The translations under genes were made by a program, and so were the position numbers. Of a DNA stretch of 64,000 nucleotides, positions 1 to 10,165 are shown piece by piece (within the stretch, counting starts at the first letter, position 1; every line of letters starts with the position of its first letter). Source of the DNA: Lingula anatina (lineage: Eukaryota > Brachiopoda > Lingulata > Lingulida > Lingulidae). Location: contig NW_019774480.1 in assembly GCF_001039355.2 (NCBI RefSeq), forward strand, positions 89,326 through 153,325, given 5' to 3'. The notes under the pieces are model-generated. The model was not told the origin of the DNA and did no database searches. It worked only from the letters and a program-made list of their open reading frames with translations.

Positions 1-78
1 GGTGGGGGGGGGGGGGGGGGGGGGGGGGGGGGATTCGGCTTCGCATCCCCCCCTTCAAAAATCCAGGATCCGCCCCTG
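1..78. mobile_element. Terminus of a hAT-like MITE
   Basis: A G-homopolymer (about 4-32) is followed by a segment ending in ATCCGCCCCTG. Read on the minus strand this starts CAGGGGCGGATCC, matching the terminus of the element at 43439-43726 (CAGGGGCGAATC). The rest of the element lies left of the window. The family assignment rests on the terminal sequence and the poly-G interior only. Confidence 0.45.
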
Positions 79-446
79 CATTAACAAGTGTCAATGTGCG
101 CTTGCATTAGTTATAATAAATAATGGACCGTTTGTATATATTTATATAAAGATTGCCATGTTTTACTGATGATTCAATAAGTCAATGACGAACATATCTG
201 CTGCGTGAAATATTTGTGTTGATTGACATTTGTTGTATAAAAACATGAATATTCTTCATAATCAATTTCTTTTTGTCTGTGTAACCAATAAAGTTTAGTA
301 TCTTGTTCAATGCTCATAGGAAGTTAAAGCAATAATAACTCTTCCTTTGAGATTCAAAATGCCGCAAGAAATACATTCTAAACAACACATGGAAATATAT
401 TATTTTGCATTTCACCACTAAAATGGCTGTTATTGTAGTAAAACTA
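79..446. other. Non-coding stretch
   Basis: AT-rich DNA with no credible ORF, splice pair or repeat that I can recognise. Confidence 0.5.
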
Positions 447-687
447 AAAACTGTGCTTGTCAATAGGGCTTTCGGTGCCTTTCTTCTCGGTCGTCAAGGC
501 ATCCATTGCCAAGGATGTTGGCGCATCACGCGGATTCTCGCGTGCATTCAAGACCAAAATAACATGTGGCGGGATAAGATATAGCAGGCGCATGACACAA
601 TCCTCAGACGTAAGTTGCGAGTTTTTGTACAGTATGTCGGATAACGAAAAGCCCAGAACTGCACACGTTGTAGATATAAATGCATTC
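447..687 (-). CDS. Possible terminal exon of an unidentified gene
   Basis: On the minus strand a pyrimidine-rich tract ending in TTGCTCAG could be a splice acceptor. It opens about 79 codons, beginning NAFISTTCAVLGF and ending PIDKHSF before TAG. One segment is moderately hydrophobic (RLLYLIPPHVILVLNA), so a C-terminal piece of a membrane protein is possible. I recognise no family, see no AATAAA downstream, and the opposite strand is also open for 77 codons, so this may be a chance ORF. Confidence 0.2.
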
Positions 688-779
688 TGAGCAATAAGAC
701 GATTATGTCGTTTGAATCTTATTTTATTGTAATAAAGTGTTGTTGTTGTCTGCTTTTCCCGCGGTTTTAAGTAGGTCAT

Positions 780-1838
780 CAGAAAACCCCGCTCGATATC
801 GCGTGACTATTCAATGTCAGAGAGGGCTCCGTCAGTTAAAATCTCTTATGAGATTTTAACAAAAAACCAAGCGTTTAGGGAAAAAACCCTGGACTAACTT
901 TGAATGCAGGAAGGGGGTCGTTGACCATTGGTAAGTACGGGAAAATTGCCGTTTACGCCAGGAAAATCCAATTTTTGGCCAAAACGAAGAGTTATTATGA
1001 CTTTAATAGTTGTTTACCTTTTATTAAAATAGTTTGAAAATACGTATACAACACGTATTTACAACCAATATGCACAGTACAATGTTTTTGGTATTTCTTC
1101 CAGGAAAAGGGGCGGATCCCAGACATGCTAATCATTTATTAAAACAACGTTAGGTACTATCGACATCAAGTCGTCTTTTTCATTCTGATTGATTAACAAT
1201 GTTGGACGCAAAAAAGTCCTATCGATCGGCATCTTATAGAGTTTTTTATTTTTTTTTTGTATTTTGTGTACGTTCTGTTATTTTGTCCATGCAGCTAAAC
1301 TAATGTACCCATCAATACGCCGCATTGTGTAACAAGCCCCACAAATGTTGACTCCTTAAATATTTTATAGGCGCATTTTCCTTTGCTTGATCCTCCGTGG
1401 TCACCTGTTTGTCGCGCTTTCAATATGCTTCCGTGTATGCTTCTTATATTCCAGTTTTATTGATTATAATTAGAACAATAAACTAATCAATAAGCCATCT
1501 GATCTTCCAAGAATTTCATAAATACGTATAAATTAAAAAGGGCATTTTTTAAAATAATCATTGAGCTGCACAACGCGTAGGGGTGTTAATCAATTCTTCG
1601 TTCTTTATTGTTCGGAATGAGGTTCTAGAAACGTACCTCCATTAGGGCATGTATCTGTCGGTAACTGCGTATTTTAAACTTATCTACTTATTGGTTGATC
1701 CACGTTTATATATATTTAAAAAAACATAGAATAGATACCTACCACAAAAATAAATTAATTTTCATACCGAAACGGTTCCTTACTAAGAATATAAGAGGCC
1801 GAAAGCACAAATCTTCATCTTGGCTTTCTAAAGTTCAG
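780..1838. repeat. Non-coding; from about 1071 paralogous to 11.82-12.62 kb
   Basis: From about 1071 this DNA matches the block from about 11822. Both contain TTCTTCCAGGAAAAGGGGCGG-like sequence, then TTTGTCGCGCTTTC, then a CACGTAC/CACGCGTA motif just before the LINE insertion point. The match is diverged and interrupted. No gene is seen. Confidence 0.5.
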
Positions 1839-1845
1839 CACGTAC

Positions 1846-1846
<1 letters not shown>
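1839..1846. repeat. Left target-site duplication of LINE
   Basis: The 8-mer CACGTACA here recurs at 3885-3892, at the two edges of the LINE. Confidence 0.45.
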
Positions 1847-1898
<52 letters not shown>

Positions 1899-2569
1899 TT
1901 ATTGAGCACATGAAACGAGTGTACATTTATAGGCTCTCTACACTACTAATTATAATATACTTAAGTTTAAATACATGTACATAGTAATAATAAAGTATAA
2001 TACCAGGTGTCATCTCATTTTGGGTAGCTTCCGTTTTCTCATAGCACTGTTTATAAACATTACAAGTGCCGACACACCACTCTCATTTGACACATTTAAT
2101 AGGGCGGATAGTGTATCGTCTGCTAGACCCTGCACATTTACCTCTGGTAAGGCAGCAAATAATATTTATAAGTAGTACACTCAAGAAAAAAGTGAACTTC
2201 ATCCTCCACCGCATTACAGTGACGACACTTTCTGTCCTCAATTTTTGTTTTGGGGTGAGTATATCTGCCTCTTTCAATTTCTAACTCGTGGTCACTGACC
2301 CTCATTTTGGCTAGAATTTTTTTTATATGTAAAATGGACTTTTAGTTCCAAATATGGCTCAGCTTCATAGGATTTCTTAATTTTGCTGTAGGTGCGGAGT
2401 TTGTTGTTGGTATTTCTATGGATTTATTCCCAAAAGTTTCGTTTTATTTCGTTAATTATTTCTATTTCAAGATCTGGGTAGTTGTGGATTTCGCAAGTAT
2501 GTCTGTTTGTATTAAGTTCCCAACATATTTTAATATTTGGCATTGTCTGATACCAGTTCCTTCCATTTT

Positions 2570-3307
2570 CTATTTTTCCCTACTATATGCTTGTTTAACA
2601 ATTCTGTTATCTGGGAGTTCTTGGAGTCTAGCACTGTATTTTGAGACTAATTTTACTATGTCCAAATATATTGGAAGGCGACCCAGTTCTGCTCGGCAGG
2701 CATTATTGCTGGCAGATTTCCTTACACCTAATGTCCATTTACAAAATTTCAAGTGTACTTGCTCGAAAGGCATTTTATTAATTTTTTCCAAAGTCATCTT
2801 TTTTTGTGATAATATTTCTTGTCCCCAGACTTCGCACCCATAAAGTAGTATGGGCTTAATCATTTTGTCAAAGAGTGACATTGTAAGGAGTGGAGAAGAG
2901 ATTTCATTTGATGCTAGTGCTCCTTTTAAGGCGAAGATTGCTTTGAGAGCTTTTTGTTTTAGATTTTCCAAGGTTTTCTTTAGTGATCCCGTGTTTGTAA
3001 ATATTACTCCTAAGTATTGATATTGTTTAACTATTTCAATTGGTCTATCATTTATGACAAAATTAAGTGATTCAGTTCTACCAGATTTATGAAAAACTAT
3101 AACTTTTGATTTCTCTTCGTTTTCACGTAATTTCCATCTCTCACAATACCTCTCAAGTTTATTCAACAGGGTTTGCAAGCCATCTTTTGTTTTAGAAATC
3201 AAAACCAAGTCATCTGCATACAGCATATGACTTAATTCGTCAACTTTGGAGGTGTCATTAACAGTGTAGAGTTCAGCTTTTATGTCATCAATAAAGATGT
3301 TGAACAA
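2570..3307 (-). pseudogene. LINE reverse transcriptase, C-terminal half
   Basis: An open stretch of 245 codons. It contains FNIFIDDI near the start and the catalytic box MLYADDLVLI at about residues 28-37. The thumb/connection region follows (QYLGVIFTNTGSL) and a C-terminal part typical of LINE ORF2 (CRAELGRLPIYLDIVKL). It is fused in another frame to the palm motif encoded upstream (about 3308-3360, GIRQGDNLSPIL). The true protein began further upstream, so this is a piece of a broken ORF2. Confidence 0.8.
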
Positions 3308-3480
3308 TATGGGACTAAGGTTGTCCCCTTGTCTTATGCCAATTTTAGATAAAAAGGTTGAGTATATCCTTTGTTTAATGATACACCTAATCTTGTGTTT
3401 TCATACATTTATTTAATAATGTTGTATACTTTGCCTCGAATTCCGGTTTTGAGAAGTTTCAGGAAAAGTCCTTTTTGCCA

Positions 3481-3872
3481 TACTGTGTCAAAAGCTTTGC
3501 GTAGATCAACGAAACAAGCATATAAGCGTTTATTTTGATTCATGTACCCCGGTACTTGTTTATCAGTGATTTTAGTGTGAAAATATGATCGGTTGTCCGA
3601 TATCCGGGTCTAAAACCTGCTTGTTCTTCGCTCAATTTCCGATTAACTTCTATGTAGATGGACAGTCTGTCCGTTATTATGGAATTAAAGAGTTTACCAA
3701 GGCAGCTGGTTATACACAGGCCTCTATAATTTGATGGGTCTGTGCGCTCTCCGGATTTATATAGTGGCAGTATTATGCCCAAGTTCAAAGCATCTGGTGT
3801 TTCCGCTGTGTTTAGTGCCAAATTAAAAATCTTTGTTAGTAGGCCCATAATAATTCCGATTTTTATGTTCAA
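3481..3872 (-). pseudogene. LINE reverse transcriptase, N-terminal half
   Basis: The open block at 3540-3872 encodes fingers motifs: ILPLYKSGERTDPSNYRGL, then EEQAGFRPGYRTTDHIFTL. Just downstream, near 3481-3540, the aspartate motif CFVDLRKAFDTVW can be read in a different frame. Order and spacing match the RVT_1 family. At least one frameshift separates this block from the YADD block, so the copy cannot encode a working enzyme. Confidence 0.75.
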
Positions 3873-3884
3873 TCAAAATCCGAT

Positions 3885-4045
3885 CACGTACAAAGATGGA
3901 TTTGATGAAAAATAAAATGTTTTGTTTTATCCATTTTAGATATGCATCGTTGAGACCTGCAGCAAAGTAAATGCCGCTGCCTGGTACTTGACTGTGTTTT
4001 GAAGGCTTCTTCTCCACCGCAATTCACAGCAAGTCTCACCTACTG
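3885..4045. repeat. Right LINE flank; copy of a dispersed ~100-bp sequence
   Basis: CACGTACA at 3885-3892 is the right target-site copy. The following sequence (CGTTGAGACCTGC ... CCGCAATTCACAGCAA) recurs at about 12720-12820 and, more diverged, at about 13240-13345. Confidence 0.5.
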
Positions 4046-5300
4046 TCTATGGGTAATATGAAATACTTCATGACGCTGAAGGTCGTGTGCATTGTGTATA
4101 ACTTTATTGCTGTTAAAGGGCTGATGTTTTTTTTTTTAATAAAAAATTTTGGTTGCAAAATAAAAAAAAATAAATAAAAAAACCTTCTCTCTTAAGTTAT
4201 TTTATAGGGCCAATCTGTGTCTAACTTGAGATGGTGTTAAATCCTGGTAAAATACTTAGGTTCATATCCTAAAATTAGGTTAATGTTTTATATACCTACA
4301 TATGTAATTCCGGTGAGCGTACGTGTATGTCATATACACAAGTTACATACGTCTTTGTTACTACAATAAACCGCTCCTGCATTGTTCTGTTCAATATGAA
4401 ACAAGGTATTTAAGTTATGTGACTAAAATTACCTCATTGGGCAGTTTTGATCATATTCCGTACCCTACACTTTCAGTGCTGTACGTGTTTACACTATTGG
4501 TCGCTGACATACCACCTGAGTACCACCTGACAGTCAAGGCGTTTTCTATGTAAATATTGACAACATTGTCACCCTAGATAACTGTGTCAAAGTGTGTGAG
4601 AAAAATAAACTTTTATACACATAGGAAGATTACAAGAACGCATCATCTTGACACAAAGCTTGGATAATTTATATAAGAGATGCCGCTTGCCTATGGGAAG
4701 AGTGGGAACAGAGGTTAACGCGATGGAAAACATTGTGAGGTCACGCATTGAGACAAAAAAAAAAAAAAAAAAAAAAGAGATGGGAATTTGAAGTTCCAAA
4801 CATTTTGCTCTTAATTCGCATCGATTTTATTCATATTTATAATGCATTTATCTATTTCTCGTAACTTTTTCTAGCTCCAAAATCTTCCATCCTGTATTTT
4901 TTTTTTCAACAAAGTTTCCGACATTTTCACATTAGGGAATTTCTTACAGCACATAATAAAACAGTACGTATAAAAGAGAGTAATTGATTTCGCGTTTCGC
5001 CGGTAAATTATTACTAAAAAAGAATATTTTAGACACCCAGCAATAAAAATGCATTTTCGTCAGTTTGTACATAACAAGAAAAGTATAGCACCTTGACGTT
5101 TAATAACGCCTTGAGCATACTGCGGGTAAATCATATCAACGCTATGTAGCGCTTTAACCATACCGAGGTAAACAAAGCATTGAAGTATTGACTTAAAAAT
5201 TGAGGTCAAGTGCATACGAAGTGCTTCTGATCTTCATTTAATAATCAGTAGCCATTTTGGAAATCAAAGCGAAAGCACTAGCTCTACTGAAAAGACGTAT
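4046..5300. other. Intergenic, low-complexity tracts
   Basis: AT-rich with short poly-A/T tracts, including an A-run at about 4756-4777. No splice-supported coding sequence was found. The short ORFs across it look random in composition. Confidence 0.5.
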
Positions 5301-5544
5301 ACCTGCAGCTAGTAGACGTTGAGTCCAAGACCTGTACTGGTATGTGAAGATTTTAAACTTAAATTATTTTCAGAATGGGATGCATTTGGTTTGTTACGTA
5401 AGTGGGGTCGAGTTATGAATTTCATCTGTAGGTTTAATTCTCATACCCTTCGAATTGTGATTTTATGCTTCATATCGCAGTGAATGGTCAGCCATCTTGC
5501 TGCCATTGTAAAAGAAAATACTTCTTTAAAACGTTTGTTTACAG
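5301..5544 (+). other. Possible 5'UTR exon end and intron of the 741-aa gene
   Basis: A donor-like G|GTATGT has its GT at 5340-5341. A strong acceptor (TTTGTTTACAG) ends at 5544, 22 bases before the start codon of the long ORF. An intron at 5340-5544 in the 5' leader would fit. This is inferred from motifs only. Confidence 0.35.
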
Positions 5545-5566
5545 ATTCTGAAATCATCAAGAAAAA

Positions 5567-7792
5567 ATGGAAATAATGAAGACAGTGAACTACTTTCTCA
5601 TCTTCCTCGTGTATCAATTGGACTTTTCCAAAACACAGGCTCAGGACTGTTTCAAAAGTTCGACCTCTTCCCACTGTCGATTGAAAATGACAGAAGAGGG
5701 CACGAAGCAAATCAACAACGCCTTTTCTAATACCGATATTATTTTTCTTCGTTTAAATCCCATAGTTCGACCATATTACAGCGATGAGTTCTGGCGTACT
5801 AAAAATAGAAGTGATGAAAGCGGTAAATATTTCTGGGTTTGGACTGATGAGGACTTTGGGCGACGATATCTATCATTACGATACAACTTCGTGGAGATGT
5901 CCTTGTGGACTCTTTCACCCGGTGTAGAGAAAATTAACATTGACTTACACGAGGTACAGCAAGGTTGTTGGGGTACCTTAAACGTGACTGAACAATTCTG
6001 CACCATAGCAGCACTGTTTCTGGACAGAGTTCATGAAATGTTTGTTACACAACATCGCCTTCAGGACAGTGTTGTTTGTTATAATACACTCGATTTAACC
6101 GATTACACGTTAAGTAGCTACCGATGTTCAAGTCCTTCTGATGTGCCAAGAATTTATTTTTCTTCAGAGGAAAGTAGTATATCAAAGTTTAACGTTTATA
6201 AATGGGTACTGATAGCCATTGCCCTTTACTTCTCTCCATTCATATTTGTTTCGTTCCTTCCAAAGCGATTTACAGTTCGATATTCTCCAGAATGGCTTTG
6301 TAACATGAAAACGTTTGAAATCAGTGGTCCGGAAACACGAACGCCCCTGGATGAATTGTTTTCCTTAGCCCCAGAAGACCGGGTGTCCTCCATTATAGTG
6401 GTTATTTTTATATACCCCTTCGCACACATACCTATCTTTTATGTGGAATATATAAACACGAAATACTACACGGATTGTACACAAAATGTATCACCTTTTT
6501 TTTGGGTGTCTTTTGGAATTGTACTCATTATAACGCTATATCGTACTTGGATTTCCACGGAAAATTTTGAAGACTGGAGAAACTATATAAATTCTATATC
6601 ATATTGGCCAAATATAGTATTTACTGGGCTTCACTGGATGTGCCCTTGCGAATGGGTAACTCCAGACACAGATACGCTGGATTTGGTCTCAAACAGTCTC
6701 TTGGGTGATTACATTTGTCTTCAGCATTTAATAATCAAATTCCTATTAAATGCAATCAACTTTATAAAATTCATCGGTTTTCATTTGAATATTAGACGCC
6801 ATAAATCCATCTGTGGACCTTTCCTTGTGGTGTTTCTAGGTATTTTAGTCGGATTACCCATTTTTTTGTGTTTATTGTACATTGACCTGATGTTTATTGT
6901 GATTAGATGGTCACAAAACAGGAATGTTAACAAGTGTATTTGGTGTTTAATTGCTATCCAAACATTAGTTTTTGTAACTTATGTCCCGTGTGTTTTTGTA
7001 TTATTTGTAGCTGACTTGATTTCAGTAGTAACTCTAACTTTAGCTGGTGCGATTTTAAACCACAACATTGTAATGAAATACGTTACATTAATTTTATCCG
7101 TGTTTTACTACATTTGGCAGCCGTTCCATGATATGCTGGAGAAATACCGTGTATTGAAAGCTACTGTATTTAAAGAATGCTCAACAACTGGTATGAAATA
7201 CATAAAACGTGTTCCAATTCAAACTACAGACTTTTCAGACTCAAACGTTAAGCAAAATAATGAAGTGTTACCCATGTCGGATAGCGTTATCAATACAGAT
7301 GCCTCAGTTACAGCATCTCTCCTTCAAGACAGCACTGAAGAGGAAGTCGGTTATAGTGGAAACATACAAGCAACCAACAGTCAACAATCGCGACCTCCAG
7401 AGCAAGTCGAAGAGCAATATATTCTGTTGTACACATCAGATGAAAGAGGTTGTGAGCGCATCCCTAAAGACTTATGGATTTCCATTTATAAACAATTACT
7501 TCCTCTCGACGTATGCATCGCAAAGGCATGCATCAATTCCATTGCCGCGGTTGCTATGGTCATCTTTTTAATATTAGCAGTAATGGATTTTCGTAACGTT
7601 TCGGAATTACAACTCAGCGGCCAGGGAATTGTTTCCTTTATCACCGCGTCCATTCCAAAAATTGTGCTTGGCTATATCAACACGGGACTTGACAAAGACG
7701 CCCTTAAGCGTAGTTGGGAGATAACTATCCGTAAAACTGTCAAACAATATATAAAAGACAACGAGATTCCCAACCAAAGGGTTGTAGAGTAA
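5567..7792 (+). CDS. Uncharacterised multi-pass membrane protein, 741 aa
   Basis: An intact 741-codon ORF in one exon, which I do not recognise by name. Residues 1 to about 26 look like a signal peptide ending near TQAQ|DC. Residues 27 to about 208 form a Cys-containing extracellular region with N-glycosylation sequons (NRS, NVT). Hydrophobic segments lie at about 210-233, 273-296, 310-328, 415-446, 456-497 (probably two), 504-521 and 653-675, with a weaker one near 690-708. The hydrophilic stretch at about 530-640 is acidic and Ser/Thr-rich and is probably cytosolic. The first ATG after a strong acceptor is used; another ATG lies three codons later. The layout suggests a receptor or transporter, but no family motif supports either. 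It belongs to neither the EGF array nor a transposon. Confidence 0.8.
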   Translation: MEIMKTVNYFLIFLVYQLDFSKTQAQDCFKSSTSSHCRLKMTEEGTKQINNAFSNTDIIFLRLNPIVRPYYSDEFWRTKNRSDESGKYFWVWTDEDFGRRYLSLRYNFVEMSLWTLSPGVEKINIDLHEVQQGCWGTLNVTEQFCTIAALFLDRVHEMFVTQHRLQDSVVCYNTLDLTDYTLSSYRCSSPSDVPRIYFSSEESSISKFNVYKWVLIAIALYFSPFIFVSFLPKRFTVRYSPEWLCNMKTFEISGPETRTPLDELFSLAPEDRVSSIIVVIFIYPFAHIPIFYVEYINTKYYTDCTQNVSPFFWVSFGIVLIITLYRTWISTENFEDWRNYINSISYWPNIVFTGLHWMCPCEWVTPDTDTLDLVSNSLLGDYICLQHLIIKFLLNAINFIKFIGFHLNIRRHKSICGPFLVVFLGILVGLPIFLCLLYIDLMFIVIRWSQNRNVNKCIWCLIAIQTLVFVTYVPCVFVLFVADLISVVTLTLAGAILNHNIVMKYVTLILSVFYYIWQPFHDMLEKYRVLKATVFKECSTTGMKYIKRVPIQTTDFSDSNVKQNNEVLPMSDSVINTDASVTASLLQDSTEEEVGYSGNIQATNSQQSRPPEQVEEQYILLYTSDERGCERIPKDLWISIYKQLLPLDVCIAKACINSIAAVAMVIFLILAVMDFRNVSELQLSGQGIVSFITASIPKIVLGYINTGLDKDALKRSWEITIRKTVKQYIKDNEIPNQRVVE

Positions 7793-8311
7793 TTTTAGAC
7801 GAATAACTTTGTGTCTTTGTAAATTTAGGCAATGGACATGTCATATCCAATCTTTGTCTTGTACAAGATTGTGAAGATAACCAAAGGATTGTTGTCATTG
7901 AGTTTGTTAAGTAAACGCCCGCCGTCACGGGACAGGGCCTACACAGACAGTAAATAACCAAAAACATTATCTGTTAATACATGTATCTTGTGAAAAACAT
8001 TCCCTTTGTTGTCCTGCTGGAGGGTTGTGTATAGCCATGGATCGTATGTTAGGGTTAGGAAGTTATTAAGCGTGGATTTCCCACCCATTATATTTCTCTC
8101 TCCGTTTTCTTATTCCTGATGCATTAATTATATAATCTACATTTTAAAAAGTATATTATTTATGTATTAGAAGTAGCTCTGTATACTTGCACTAGATTGG
8201 GTATTTTGTATATAAATACTCATTAAAAGAAAGGTAATCCTTTTATCACTGGCAAGAAATATACTTCTTCTTGGAAACGATGGGTATAATGACAATTGTT
8301 GTACAAATAAA
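7793..8311 (+). other. 3'UTR of the 741-aa gene with candidate poly(A) signals
   Basis: After the TAA at 7790-7792 there is AT-rich untranslated sequence. ATTAAA lies at 8222-8227 and AATAAA at 8306-8311, the latter followed by a GT-rich stretch. Which one is used cannot be seen. Confidence 0.4.
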
Positions 8312-8820
8312 GGTGTTTGATATTGGTATGATATTGATTCAAACGTAATGTTTGTTTATACTAGGAGTCAGTGGTAGCAAAGAACAAACGATGTTTACAT
8401 GAGTTGGCAACATTCATGAATATCATCTGAAAATACGTATGCGGTGTTACTAATTTATACCGTTTACAATAAGCAATCCATTTCTGCTGTATTGCTTTAA
8501 TACTCGTGCACAGATTTCAAAAAATTTCAACAAATATAAAATTTGATGTCGGTACTCATCCATGTAAAATATGTTAAACGTAAAAGGGAGGGAATAAAAG
8601 GGTGGGTGAGATATCCAAAAACATTCAGTTTAAGACTTAGCGAATAATCAATCTCATCTATATAGAATGGATCTAAGCATAATATAAAGTCTTCTTGTCC
8701 TCATTTTGATCATCGATTTTAGTATGTAGACCTTTTTATTTAAGTGCATGCACTGTATTTCATACCCCCCTCCCTGGTTTATTTATTAAATGACTATCTT
8801 CTTGGATATCTGTATTAAGA
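8312..8820. other. Intergenic, nothing recognised
   Basis: No ORF, repeat or splice signal stands out. Confidence 0.5.
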
Positions 8821-9063
8821 CTTTCTTCCAAGAAAAGGGGCGTAGCTAGACCTTTCAATCATTACTTCCTTCCAAGAAAAGGGCGTAGCCATACCTTTCA
8901 ATCATTACTTTCTTCCAAGAAAAGGGCGTAGCCATACCTTGCAATCATTACTTTCTTCCAAGAAAAGGGGCGTAGCAGACCTTTCAATCATTACTTCCTT
9001 CCAAGAAAAGGGCGTATCCATACCTTTCAATCATTACTTTCTTCCAAGAAAAGGGGCTTACAT
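8821..9063. repeat. 43-bp minisatellite, six copies
   Basis: Copies begin at about 8821, 8865, 8908, 8951, 8994 and 9037. Each starts CTTTCTTCCAAGAAAAGGGG or a close variant and continues with CGTAGC, a pyrimidine-rich stretch and CAATCATTA. The last copy is partial. A related single unit occurs near 1096 and near 11850. Confidence 0.9.
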
Positions 9064-9364
9064 GGTATCTATCAAACATCAATGAAAACATCATTAAGCG
9101 CATTCTTTATCATGTCGATTCAATAAAAAATCAGCATTTTTTTAATATCATAGGCAAATTATTTGCCTCAGTGTAAGCCCAACCCAGTGTTTGTTTTCAG
9201 TTCAAAGACACGGTATTTGGCATGACATGGGGGTGGGATGGGTGAGGGGCTACACTGAAATTTGGGCTTAAAGTATATACTGCCTAAGAAATTTCCGTCC
9301 ACAGTTCTTTTGTGCCCTGGCATTTTGAGATGATGCTTTATCGTAGTAAAATATGTAGGTGTAT

Positions 9365-9425
9365 ATATGAGAGAAAGAGAGAGAGAGAGAGATAAAAAGA
9401 GGGAGAGAAAGTAGACACAGAGAGA
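9365..9425. repeat. GA-rich microsatellite
   Basis: Interrupted (GA)n. The long minus-strand ORFs over it are leucine/serine-rich artefacts of this repeat. Confidence 0.8.
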
Positions 9426-9559
9426 GAAGCACACACACTGAATCTACATTTGACAAAAATGTGCAAATAACCTGTGCCTGATTTCAGCTAAGGACATTGT
9501 ATGTAGTCTCTGTAGTCTACTGCTTGTCTTGTGTTTTTAATTTCTTTTATAGTGCCTAT

Positions 9560-10165
9560 TTCTCAAGCCAATTCATAGCGACGTGAATATTCTCTAGCAA
9601 CAAAATTCTATACAAACAAGATATCAACAATTTGCTGAAATAAATCAATGTATTAAAGAAACAAGGTGTTAGAATCGTGAACAAAAATAAAAGCGCAACC
9701 CTATGCAGAGTTCAAACAAACTAAGAGCTGGGCTTACTCAAATACTAACGAGACGTGCCGTGGAGTTCACTCAGTGTTTACTCGCCTTTCGAAAGTCAAG
9801 ACCAATACATGGCAAGGGTTAGGGAATCAAAGACCCTATCGATCGCTTCTCTGGACGTTCTTGCACGTCCCTGATTGTAAAGTGAATACTGCTTGTCGTA
9901 TGTATGTTTCTAAAGGGAATTGTATTACCGGTCAACTCAGAGGGACGTGCACACTGTATAGCAACAAAATATTCTATAGAAAAAAGGTGTCAATATTATA
10001 CAGGGATTTTACACTGTAAAAAGAAACCAGTTGTTAGAATATTGAACAAAAATAAAAGCCGAACGCTTTCCGAGTTTAAGTGCTGAGTTGTTTACTCAAA
10101 TATAAACAGAAATGGCTTTAGGGCTTTCTTTCTGTTTACTCGCCTTTCGACAGTCAATGCTTATG
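9560..10165. repeat. Direct tandem duplication, ~370-bp period
   Basis: The sequence at about 9560-9800 recurs at about 9925-10165. Shared landmarks are AGCAACAAAAT-TCTATA, GTTAGAAT..TGAACAAAAATAAAAGC and TTTACTCGCCTTTCGA. The copies are moderately diverged. Confidence 0.7.

Larger units (their letters stand above)
1847..3884 (-). mobile_element. 5'-truncated non-LTR retrotransposon (LINE)
   Basis: A minus-strand LINE fragment with its 3' end at low coordinate, ending in an (ATT)n tail (1847-1899 on the plus strand). It carries reverse transcriptase motifs in two open blocks plus the broken stretch between them. CACGTACA flanks both sides as a likely target-site duplication. The endonuclease domain is absent, as expected from 5' truncation. 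It is inserted into a block whose uninterrupted paralogue lies near 12.6 kb. The microsatellite tail would suit CR1/RTE-like clades, but I cannot assign the clade. Confidence 0.8.

Noticed and set aside
8821-9063. CRISPR-like array of 43-bp repeats
   Set aside because: The copies abut directly with no unique spacers, and the DNA is eukaryotic.
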